Shown: one piece after another, positions 8,071 to 15,458 of the stretch
Numbering within the stretch: the stretch's first letter is position 1
Layout: every line of letters begins with the position of its first letter
From: PWND01 sp964601515
GTDB lineage: Bacteria > Bacteroidota > Bacteroidia > Bacteroidales > UBA7960
Length of the DNA: 45,518 bases
Direction: 5' to 3'
Assembly: GCA_964601515.1 (NCBI GenBank)
Contig: CAZRNU010000010.1
Span: forward strand, 1-45,518
Notes under the pieces: model-generated
Database searches by the model: none
Told to the model about the DNA's origin: nothing
Seen by the model: the letters and a program-made list of their open reading frames with translations, nothing else
Made by a program: the position numbers and the translations under genes

Positions 8071-10446
8071 ATGTTCAGAAAAATATTAGTTTTTAGTTTA
8101 TTGATTTTTTGTATAATACAAACTTCGCTATCACATAAAAAAACAGATGCACATCTTATTGGTCATGTTGTAAACGGTGGTAAGCATATCCCATTTGCCA
8201 GCATCGCGTTATTAGGAACAACCATTGGAACATCAACGGATGAAACAGGGCATTTTAGGATTATTAATGTTCCTGAAGGAACTTATATTATTAGGGCTTC
8301 AGCATTAGGTTATAAGCCTATTGAAAAAGAAATTACAGTTGTATCGGGTATAACATTGGAAATCAATTTTAATATGGAAGAGGATGCCATTGGTTTGGAT
8401 GAAGTAGTAGTGACAGGCGACAGGAATGAAGTTCGCCGCAGGGAATCTTCTGTTATTGTTAACATTGTGGCTCCCAAAACCTTTACGTTAACCCACTCTT
8501 TAGTAATTGGCGAAAGCCTTAATTTTACTGCCGGATTGCGCATGGAAAACAATTGTCAGAATTGTGGATTTACGCAGTTGAGGATGAACGGTCTTGAAGG
8601 TCCATATTCCCAGATTCTAATAAATAGCAGACCAATATTCAGTGGCTTGGCCGGAGTTTACGGATTAGAATTAATTCCATCAAATATGGTTGAACGAATT
8701 GAGGTAATTCGTGGTGGTGGCTCAGCTCTTTATGGTAGTAATGCTATTGCCGGAACTGTAAACCTTATTCTCAAAGATCCAATTTCAAATTCTTATGAAA
8801 TAGGGTTCAATGGAGGCTTAATGGGCATAGGTCTTAATGATGCCGAAAGCTATGTTCCCGACAATTCTATGAATTTTAACGCCACTGCCGTTTCTTCAGA
8901 TATTAAAACAGGTCTTTCTGTTTTTGGGTTTTTCAGAGACAGAAAACCTTTTGATGCCAACAATGACGGTTTTTCGGAATTATCTTCCATAGATAATATA
9001 AGCGTTGGAGCAAGAGCATTCCATAGATTTAATCATAAAAGTCGATTAAGTGCTGATATATTTAAAATCAAGGAAAGCAGGAGAGGCGGTGATTTGTTTG
9101 ATTATCCTTTGCATAGCGCAAATATAGCCGAAGCTGTTGACCATAATATTACCACCGGAGCACTCACCTTCGACAGGTTTTTAAGGGGCTTGGATATGTT
9201 GTCTGTTTTTGCATCTGCTCAGCATGTTGAAAGAAATTCATATTACGGTGCAAATCAATCTTTAAGTGATTATGGATTCACAACAGACCTAACATATAAT
9301 GTTGGTGCTCAGTATAAAATGCAATTTGATGGTGCAGGGGCTGTATTTGGTTTAGAGAATCAGGGAGGCTTTTTAAATGACAAAAAACTAGGTTTTCCGG
9401 ATTATGAAAATGCAGTTATAATTAATGGAGAAATTACGGAAGTTCCATATAACGAAAATGTTATAGTTGCTAATCAGGTATTAAATATTTCAGGAGTTTT
9501 CGCTCAGGTTGACTATTCTTATAAAAAGTTTAAAACAACAGCAGGAATAAGGTTTGACCATTATCGTATTACTGATGTAGAGAATTCTGAAAATGATATT
9601 ACGGGAAATATTTTAAGCCCGCGAATTACATTAATGTATGATGCCTCAAAAAACATTCAGAGTAGGGTTAGTTATGCAAAAGGCTATAGAGCACCTCAGG
9701 TTTTTGATGAGGATTTGCACATTCTTACATCCGGATCTAGGCAAATAATTCACAGAAATTCTCCCGGTTTGAAGCAGGAGACAAGTCATAGCTTTATGGC
9801 ATCTGTAGATTTAAATCATTCATTTGGAAATACTATTGCAGGGTTGCTAGTTGAGGGGTTTTATACAATTCTTCAAAATCCTTTTGCAAACGAATATGGA
9901 GAAATTGATGAAAACGGAGTTGTTGAATACACAAGGGTAAATGCCGAAGAAGGCGCATTAGTCAGAGGAGTCAACACTGAATTTACAGTTGTTCCATCGG
10001 AGAACCTATCTTTTAAATTTGGATATACAATTCAAAGCAGTATGTTTGAGGAAGAACAAGAGTTTAACGAAAGAAGGTTTTTCCGCACACCAAAGGATTA
10101 CGGGTTCTTAACTGCCGAATGGAAACCTTCAGATAAAATTTCTATTAGTACTTCAGGCACTTACACCGGCAAAATGCTTGTGCCGTATTTTGGTCCTGAA
10201 ATAGACAATCCGGAAGAAGGCGAACTCAGAATTAGCAGTCGATTTTTCGATATGGGCATTAGAGTTGGTTATGATATAAAGGTAAATGGTTCTATTATGC
10301 AATTGTTTGGCGGAGTGAAAAACATCTTTAACTCTTATCAGCGAGATTTTGATTCAGGAATTGAAAGAGACCCCGGATATATTTACGGCCCCAATCAGCC
10401 CAGAACTATCTATTTTGGATTGAGATTAGGGAATAGGCTGAGGTAA
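8071..10446 (+). CDS. TonB-dependent receptor with Cys-x-x-Cys in the plug
   Basis: This outer-membrane active transporter has about 791 residues. I chose the ATG at 8071 because it gives a clean signal peptide (MFRKILVFSLLIFCIIQTSLS); an in-frame TTG at 8050 is less likely. Domains in order: signal peptide, a carboxypeptidase-regulatory-like beta-sandwich (about 26-105), a TonB-box-like DEVVVTG (110-116), a plug domain (about 125-235) with ERIEVIRGGGSALYGSNAIAG, and a beta-barrel ending in GLRLGNRLR. The plug carries ENNCQNCGF, with Cys162 and Cys165. These residues suggest metal or redox-sensitive cofactor handling but do not identify the substrate. It lies 132 bases after the His-rich membrane protein. 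It is complete and intact. Confidence 0.93.
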   Translation: MFRKILVFSLLIFCIIQTSLSHKKTDAHLIGHVVNGGKHIPFASIALLGTTIGTSTDETGHFRIINVPEGTYIIRASALGYKPIEKEITVVSGITLEINFNMEEDAIGLDEVVVTGDRNEVRRRESSVIVNIVAPKTFTLTHSLVIGESLNFTAGLRMENNCQNCGFTQLRMNGLEGPYSQILINSRPIFSGLAGVYGLELIPSNMVERIEVIRGGGSALYGSNAIAGTVNLILKDPISNSYEIGFNGGLMGIGLNDAESYVPDNSMNFNATAVSSDIKTGLSVFGFFRDRKPFDANNDGFSELSSIDNISVGARAFHRFNHKSRLSADIFKIKESRRGGDLFDYPLHSANIAEAVDHNITTGALTFDRFLRGLDMLSVFASAQHVERNSYYGANQSLSDYGFTTDLTYNVGAQYKMQFDGAGAVFGLENQGGFLNDKKLGFPDYENAVIINGEITEVPYNENVIVANQVLNISGVFAQVDYSYKKFKTTAGIRFDHYRITDVENSENDITGNILSPRITLMYDASKNIQSRVSYAKGYRAPQVFDEDLHILTSGSRQIIHRNSPGLKQETSHSFMASVDLNHSFGNTIAGLLVEGFYTILQNPFANEYGEIDENGVVEYTRVNAEEGALVRGVNTEFTVVPSENLSFKFGYTIQSSMFEEEQEFNERRFFRTPKDYGFLTAEWKPSDKISISTSGTYTGKMLVPYFGPEIDNPEEGELRISSRFFDMGIRVGYDIKVNGSIMQLFGGVKNIFNSYQRDFDSGIERDPGYIYGPNQPRTIYFGLRLGNRLR

Positions 10447-10511
10447 AACCATAGAGAGGGAAAGTTTTGGTAAAAAAGAAGTTTTATTGAACCATTAAAA
10501 AATTTGTTTGT

Positions 10512-10519
10512 TATATTTG
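10512..10519 (+). promoter_or_regulatory. Putative promoter of the lipid-anchored hydrolase
   Basis: TATATTTG fits the -7 consensus TAnnTTTG, with a TTG 22 bases upstream as a partial -33 box. It lies 26 bases before the ATG at 10546. Confidence 0.5.
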
Positions 10520-10545
10520 TGTAAATATCAATAGATTAAATTGTT

Positions 10546-11433
10546 ATGGTTCGAAATACATTTAGAATTGCATTAACTTTTTTGTTAGGGCTTCTGGTTT
10601 TCACTGCTTGTATTCATTATAGAAAAACAACTGATAGAATTTATGAAGATTACCCTGAAATCAGGGCAATTGAATTTGAATACAAGGATAGAAACCTTAG
10701 TTATATTAGTCTTCTTCGTAACGACAGCTTTCCTACTCTTTTCTTTCTGCATGGTTCTCCCAGTAGCTTGAATGTGTTTAATGTTTATTATAAAGACTCA
10801 GAGCTTGCAAAATGGGCAAACATTATTAGTGCCGACCGACCCGGATACGGTTTTTCAAACCCCGGTCGTGCTGAAAGGTCAATTAAAAGGCAGGCGGAAA
10901 AAATGTGGAAAATTCTTGAGAATGAAGATTATCCAAGGCCATTATACATTATAGGTGCATCATATGGTGGCTCTGTAGCCGCAAGAATGGCTATGATGCA
11001 TCCCGATAAAGTTGATGGAATATTTTTTATTTCAGCATCTTTAGCTCCGGGGCTTGAAACTACTTATCCTATTAGTTATATTGTCAGATTTCCTCCGTTT
11101 AGATGGATGTTGCCCTCTATGATAAAAGTTGCTAATGATGAAAAGCTTTCTCACTTTGAAGCTTTAAGTGAAATGCAGCCATATTGGGATAGAATTAAGT
11201 CGCCTGTTGTTTTTCTTCAGGGCGCAGAAGATAATTTGATTTTTCCGGAAAACGTCACCTTCGCAAAAAGTCAATTGGTTAATGCTCCATACATAGAATC
11301 TCATATTTTAGAAGGCGAAGGGCATTTTCTACAATTAAAGTATAAAGATTTTATCCTGGAAAGGCTTAGAAGCTTGATTGAAACCAACTTTAGAGTTGTT
11401 GAAAATGAGGTATTGGATATTTCAAGAAATTAA
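10546..11433 (+). CDS. Lipid-anchored alpha/beta-hydrolase
   Basis: This 295-residue serine hydrolase has a lipoprotein signal (GLLVFTAC, Cys22), so it is probably tethered in the cell envelope. The fold markers are clear: an oxyanion-loop HGSP at 69-72, DRPGYGFS at 97-104, a nucleophile elbow GASYGGS with Ser139, Asp229 in GAEDNLIFPEN, and His260 in EGEGHFLQ. The triad is therefore Ser139-Asp229-His260. The substrate cannot be deduced, since this family covers esterases, lipases, peptidases and dehalogenases. It appears to be a single-gene unit with its own promoter. It converges with the acetyltransferase gene on the other strand, and the two 3' ends overlap by four bases. Confidence 0.85.
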   Translation: MVRNTFRIALTFLLGLLVFTACIHYRKTTDRIYEDYPEIRAIEFEYKDRNLSYISLLRNDSFPTLFFLHGSPSSLNVFNVYYKDSELAKWANIISADRPGYGFSNPGRAERSIKRQAEKMWKILENEDYPRPLYIIGASYGGSVAARMAMMHPDKVDGIFFISASLAPGLETTYPISYIVRFPPFRWMLPSMIKVANDEKLSHFEALSEMQPYWDRIKSPVVFLQGAEDNLIFPENVTFAKSQLVNAPYIESHILEGEGHFLQLKYKDFILERLRSLIETNFRVVENEVLDISRN

Positions 11434-11918
11434 AACTTCTTGACGTACACTAGTTTGCTATCCCCCTGCTCATAAAAATCTTCATAAACATGCTTTAATT
11501 CGTAGCCGGATTTGAGATAAAATTTCTGTGTTGGCTCGTATAATGGCTTTGAAGATGTTTCAATATAAATAGCTTTTCCACCTTTCATTCTAACGTATTC
11601 CTCAGTTTTCTGAAGTAGCATTTTTCCTAAGCCCCTGTTTTGGAATTCTTTGCCTGTAACAATCCAGTATAAATCATAACTAATCAACGAGCAAGGTATT
11701 ACTCCGAAACAAACATATGCTGCTACTTCGCCATTTACTTCCGCGAACACAAAATCATATCCGCTTTCATTTCCTAGCTTTACTCTTTCTTCAACTATTT
11801 CAGTTGCAACTCCAACTTCGTCATCTCTGAAAAACCCTGTAGATATTACCAGACTTTCGACAGCCTTTATGTCATTTTCAAACACATCGGTGCGAAAAGT
11901 TATGTTTTCATCTTTCAT
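11430..11918 (-). CDS. GNAT N-acetyltransferase, last gene of the aminomutase operon
   Basis: This 162-residue protein has the GNAT fold. Motif A (acetyl-CoA pyrophosphate loop) is QNRGLGKMLL, preceded by the strand DLYWIVTGKEF and followed by the late-motif segment PTQKFYLKSGYELKHVYEDFY. Its ATG overlaps the stop of the upstream ATP-grasp ligase (ATGA), so it is the fourth and last member of a tightly coupled operon that begins with lysine 2,3-aminomutase. The best-supported inference is that it acetylates the amine product made by the operon. The partnership of an aminomutase with an acetyltransferase is known from N-epsilon-acetyl-beta-lysine synthesis (AblA/AblB), but I cannot show that this enzyme is orthologous to AblB. 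Confidence 0.85.
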   Translation of the reverse strand: MKDENITFRTDVFENDIKAVESLVISTGFFRDDEVGVATEIVEERVKLGNESGYDFVFAEVNGEVAAYVCFGVIPCSLISYDLYWIVTGKEFQNRGLGKMLLQKTEEYVRMKGGKAIYIETSSKPLYEPTQKFYLKSGYELKHVYEDFYEQGDSKLVYVKKF

Positions 11919-12883
11919 TTAATACAATCTTTTATCACAAACTCAATTATATCTTTAAAATCAAATCCGGCTTTTTCGGTAGCAGCAAAAAAACCTGCGT
12001 CGGGCGAAAGGCAAGGATTAGCATTAGCTTCAAGAACGAAGATATTCTCGTTTTTATCAACCCTGAAATCCACCCTTGCATAGCCATGCAAATTGAATAT
12101 TTCCCAGCATTTAGCTGTGATTTTTTCAAGTTTATTAATTAGGGCATTGTCATTTTTGCCAAATTCAAATGTTCTTTGAGTGTTTTTATATTCAAATGAC
12201 TCTTCTTGCCACTTGGCCTGATATCCTATAATTGTAGGCTTTTCTTCAGGGAAATTTATAAACTTAATTTCAGCCGGAGGTAATACTACTGATTTGTTTT
12301 TGCCGGCAAATATCGAAATATTAAACTCTCTGCCCTCAATAAACTCTTCAACAAAGAAGTTGTTGCCATATTTCTTTCTGTAGTTTTCGAGTTTGTCAGT
12401 TTCTTTTCCCGGAAATACGCTGTTGTCATCAATGCCTACCGAAGCGTCTTCATAAATAGGTTTTGCAATATACCTTGTGTCAGGCTTTAAGTCATCACTT
12501 TTTGGTGCCAAATGCCAGTCGGGTGTTAAAACATCATGAAACCTCAATAATTGTTTTGCAAGAGGTTTGTTGGTTGTAATTATCATTGCTTCAGCACCTG
12601 AGCCTGTAAATGGAATTTTGAGGCTTTGCAGAAGAGCCGGGGCAAAATGTATAAGCTCTGCTTTGCCATCAACACTTTCTACCAGATTAAAAACGAAGTC
12701 AGCGTTAGATTTCAGAATTGTGTTTTTTGTTTCCTCAAGATTGAAGCCAAATGAAGCTCTCTCAGTTTTATAGCCAAGCTTCAATAGGGCATCTTCTACA
12801 ACTTCAGCCTGATCAAGTACGTCTTGCTCGTCGGGCGTGGGTATTTCAGATAACTGATTTAACAGGATTAAAGCTCGTTTCAT
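11915..12883 (-). CDS. ATP-grasp ligase (D-Ala-D-Ala ligase-like), second copy
   Basis: This 322-residue ATP-dependent carboxylate-amine ligase is of the D-Ala-D-Ala ligase type. The visible fold elements are an N-terminal domain (MKRALILLNQ..., with ADFVFNLVESVDGKAEL), an ATP-grasp lysine segment (TRYIAKPIYEDASVGID), the hinge FFVEEFIEGREFNISIF and the metal-binding end RVDFRVD...FVLEANANPCLSP, where the Glu and Asn of the ExN motif coordinate magnesium. ATG and the upstream stop share one base (TAATG). It differs strongly from its neighbouring copy, so the two are unlikely to be redundant. The operon context with lysine 2,3-aminomutase suggests amide-bond formation on beta-lysine or a related substrate rather than cell-wall synthesis. 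The exact substrate is unknown. Confidence 0.88.
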   Translation of the reverse strand: MKRALILLNQLSEIPTPDEQDVLDQAEVVEDALLKLGYKTERASFGFNLEETKNTILKSNADFVFNLVESVDGKAELIHFAPALLQSLKIPFTGSGAEAMIITTNKPLAKQLLRFHDVLTPDWHLAPKSDDLKPDTRYIAKPIYEDASVGIDDNSVFPGKETDKLENYRKKYGNNFFVEEFIEGREFNISIFAGKNKSVVLPPAEIKFINFPEEKPTIIGYQAKWQEESFEYKNTQRTFEFGKNDNALINKLEKITAKCWEIFNLHGYARVDFRVDKNENIFVLEANANPCLSPDAGFFAATEKAGFDFKDIIEFVIKDCIK

Positions 12884-13869
12884 TATTGTTTGCTATTCAG
12901 TTTTTTAATAGCTGAATCCATTATCATTGAAAGCAGTTCTTTATAGCTAATTCCGTTTAATCTTGATAAGATTGGCAAATCAGAATGTATTGGATTTAAA
13001 CCGGCAAGAGGATTTACCTCTATGAAGCTTGGTAATCCGAAGTCGTCGCATCTCACGTCTATTCTTCCTCCATCTTCGCAGCCAAGGGCTTTCCATGCAG
13101 AAAGTGCAAGTTTCTCTGATTGTTTTACAACATCTTCTTTTACATTTTTATACTCAACAAGCTTTTCATATTCCGATTTATTTGTATAAGAATATACATT
13201 CTGTTCGGCATTATCATTGAGAAGAATCTCCATAGACCCAACAACTTTTGCATCACTGGCGGTGCCTACAATTCCAACCGTAAATTCTCTACCGCTCAGA
13301 AATTTTTCCACCAATACCGGTTGTTTGAATTTTTCTAAAATGTAATTGCAAACATCTTTAAGCTGATTGTATGATGTAATTACCGATCGCCCGTCTATGC
13401 CTTTACCGGTGCCTTCCCCCAGTGGCTTTGCGAAAAGAGGCAATGGAATATTAACTTTTTCAGCATCCTGAGGGTTGTAAACAACAGTAAAATCGGGAGT
13501 AGCAAGTCCGAAATCGCGAATTACTCTTTTTGTCATAGCTTTATCCAGCGTAAGAGATAAAACCAGAGGGTTTGAGAAAACATAAGGAATGTTGTAAGCA
13601 TCTAGAAGAGCAGGAACTTGAGCTTCACGACCAATTCCATACATTCCTTCACAGATATTAAAAACAATATCCCAAGTTTTTCCATTTACAAGAGCTTCAG
13701 CAAGTTGTTTAACATTGCCAATTCTCTCGGTTTTATAGCCCAATTCATTAAGAGTTGATTCAATACCCTCAATAGTGTCTTCCTTGTCGAATTCGGCTGT
13801 TTCTTCTTCAGAAAAGCCCATTTTAAGGTATTCGGATTTTAAATCGTAAGTAAGTCCTACTTTTATCAT
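12883..13869 (-). CDS. ATP-grasp ligase (D-Ala-D-Ala ligase-like), first copy
   Basis: I chose the ATG at 13869, 14 bases after the aminomutase stop; a TTG at 13887 would overlap it. The 328-residue product shows the D-Ala-D-Ala ligase layout: an N-terminal domain (MIKVGLTYDLKSEY), the FNICEGMYGIGREAQVPALLDAYNIPY block where such enzymes bind the first substrate, the ATP-grasp segment PLFAKPLGEGTGKGID, the hinge VLVEKFLSGREFTVGI, and the metal-binding end RIDVRCDD...FIEVNPLAGLNP (ExN). A true cell-wall Ddl would normally sit with mur genes; here the gene follows lysine 2,3-aminomutase. I infer that it activates a carboxylate for ligation to an amino acid, possibly beta-lysine. Substrate and product are not known. 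Confidence 0.88.
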   Translation of the reverse strand: MIKVGLTYDLKSEYLKMGFSEEETAEFDKEDTIEGIESTLNELGYKTERIGNVKQLAEALVNGKTWDIVFNICEGMYGIGREAQVPALLDAYNIPYVFSNPLVLSLTLDKAMTKRVIRDFGLATPDFTVVYNPQDAEKVNIPLPLFAKPLGEGTGKGIDGRSVITSYNQLKDVCNYILEKFKQPVLVEKFLSGREFTVGIVGTASDAKVVGSMEILLNDNAEQNVYSYTNKSEYEKLVEYKNVKEDVVKQSEKLALSAWKALGCEDGGRIDVRCDDFGLPSFIEVNPLAGLNPIHSDLPILSRLNGISYKELLSMIMDSAIKKLNSKQ

Positions 13870-13883
13870 ATAAAGTTGCTTAA

Positions 13884-15119
13884 TCAATCCGGATAAACAT
13901 ATTCGTTTCCTTCAAAATTTCTCAGTATGAGGCCATTATCGTTTCTGCCGACAACATATTCAGGTAATATCGGAATTTTTCCGCCCCCACCCGGAGCGTC
14001 GATTACGTAATGAGGAACAGCATATCCTGATGTAAAACCTCTGAGTCCTTTTATAATTTCAAGACCTTTTTCAACAGGAGTTCTGAAATGACCCGATCCC
14101 GGAATAGGGTCGCACTGGTATATATAATAAGGTCTGACTCGAACTTTCAACAACTCATGGAAAAGCTTCTTGAAAGTTGGAACATTATCATTAACGCCAC
14201 TAAGCAAAACAGTTTGACTTCCCATAGGAATGCCTGCGTCGGCCAGCATATTGCATGCTTTTTTTACTTCAGGAGTAATTTCGTCGGGATGTGTAAAATG
14301 AATGCTCATGTATAGAGGATGATATCGTTTTAGAATTCTCACCAAAGATGGAGTAATTCTTTGTGGTAAAACTGCAGGTACTTTTGTTCCAATTCTTATA
14401 ATTTCAACATGAGGAATTGCTCTCAGTTGAGAAAGTAAAAACTCGATGTGACAATCGGGAAGCGTTAGTGGGTCGCCACCTGATAGTATTACATCTCTTA
14501 TTTCAGGGTGGTTCTTAATGTAGTTAATGGCTTGCAGCCAATCATTTCGTTTTATTATGTGGTCTTTATCTTTTGCAACCATGTGAGATCTGGTGCAATA
14601 TCTACAATATGCACTGCAAAAGTCGGTAACCAGAAATAACAGTCTGTCGGGATATCTGTGTACCAGGCATTTAGCAACGCTATCGTGAGTTTCGCAAAGA
14701 GGATCTTCGGCTTCACCTTTAGACATAATTAACTCGTCCATCACAGGAACAACGGTTTTTCTAAGAGGGTGATCCGGGTTAAATTTACTTAAAAGACTGG
14801 CATAATAAGGAGTAATTCTAATAGGCAAATTTGTATTTTGTCCGGCAACAGCAAGTTCATCCTGAGATAGGTGAAGAAAGGTTGATAAGTCTTTGATTGA
14901 TTTAAAGCTATTGCGAAGTTGCCAATGCCAGTTATTCCAGTCAGCTTGTGAGGTGCCGGGGAAGCGATTTGTAATGAATGCCTGCGTAACCTGATTTGGA
15001 GGGCAAGGTTGTTGCAGATTTACCTCAGCTTGTTCTATTCCACCATATGGCAGTGGAGGTTCCTGGTCGTCAGCTTCACCTGAAGCAGACGCCCAAACAT
15101 TCTTTTTTAAGGCTTTCAT
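13884..15119 (-). CDS. kamA: Lysine 2,3-aminomutase (radical SAM, KamA family)
   Basis: This 411-residue radical SAM/PLP enzyme should convert L-lysine to beta-lysine. The iron-sulfur motif CSAYCRYC has Cys168, Cys172 and Cys175. The PLP lysine is Lys381 in GGGGK. The two aspartates that bind the lysine epsilon-amino group in the Clostridium subterminale enzyme (Asp293 and Asp330, with PLP Lys337) correspond to Asp337 (YIYQCD) and Asp374 (VIDAPGGGGK). The spacings of 37 and 7 residues are identical. Glutamate aminomutases replace these aspartates, so lysine is the likely substrate. The gene is first in a four-gene operon with two ATP-grasp ligases and a GNAT enzyme. The other lysine-fermentation genes (kamD, kamE, kdd, kce) are absent from the window. 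Confidence 0.92.
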   Translation of the reverse strand: MKALKKNVWASASGEADDQEPPLPYGGIEQAEVNLQQPCPPNQVTQAFITNRFPGTSQADWNNWHWQLRNSFKSIKDLSTFLHLSQDELAVAGQNTNLPIRITPYYASLLSKFNPDHPLRKTVVPVMDELIMSKGEAEDPLCETHDSVAKCLVHRYPDRLLFLVTDFCSAYCRYCTRSHMVAKDKDHIIKRNDWLQAINYIKNHPEIRDVILSGGDPLTLPDCHIEFLLSQLRAIPHVEIIRIGTKVPAVLPQRITPSLVRILKRYHPLYMSIHFTHPDEITPEVKKACNMLADAGIPMGSQTVLLSGVNDNVPTFKKLFHELLKVRVRPYYIYQCDPIPGSGHFRTPVEKGLEIIKGLRGFTSGYAVPHYVIDAPGGGGKIPILPEYVVGRNDNGLILRNFEGNEYVYPD

Positions 15120-15390
15120 TTTTAATTATATACACATAAATTTTTTGCATAATTAATTAAGTTAATTAACGATTTGATTACCTGATTATTACAAAGAGTT
15201 TTTAAATCCCTTTAAACTCTCAAATATTGCTGCAATTTTAGATATTTTTTTAATCAGTGTAACATTGTGATGAAATTTTTATTAACACGCATAACCCTTG
15301 ATTATCAGTGGCATGCGCACTCTTATCAACTATTAGATTATAAAACTCTAGAAAAAACATTCAGATTTTCATTATTATTTTGAAAAACAT
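15120..15390. other. Intergenic region upstream of the aminomutase operon
   Basis: No reading frame is convincing here. The segment is very AT-rich near the kamA start, with two copies of TTAATTAA (15153-15160 and 15162-15169). It also holds an interrupted inverted repeat at 15298-15329. The operon promoter must lie in this stretch, but I found no good TAnnTTTG box on the minus strand, so its position is not assigned. Confidence 0.5.
15298..15329. repeat. Interrupted inverted repeat upstream of kamA
   Basis: TTGAT pairs with ATCAA at the outer ends, and AGTG pairs with CACT further in, around a central GCATGC. It could be an operator or part of a leader. It lies about 180 bases upstream of the kamA start. 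Confidence 0.35.
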
Positions 15391-15419
15391 AAAAAAACCG
15401 TGCTTAATAAGAAGCACGG
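15391..15419 (-). terminator. Rho-independent terminator of the 14-repeat protein gene
   Basis: Read on the minus strand, CCGTGCTT and AAGCACGG form a perfect 8-bp stem around a 6-base loop, followed by a run of seven T. It lies 40 bases after the stop codon of the upstream gene. Confidence 0.88.
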
Positions 15420-15458
15420 CACAAAAAATTAGAGAGAACATTATTTAATTAGTGGGAT

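Noticed and set aside
11915..13869. Vancomycin-resistance type or cell-wall D-Ala-D-Ala/D-Lac ligases
   Set aside because: No vanH, vanX, murF or regulator genes accompany them. The operon context is lysine 2,3-aminomutase and an acetyltransferase.
11430..15119. Lysine fermentation locus
   Set aside because: KamA is present, but lysine 5,6-aminomutase, 3,5-diaminohexanoate dehydrogenase and the cleavage and CoA-transferase genes of that pathway are all absent from the window.
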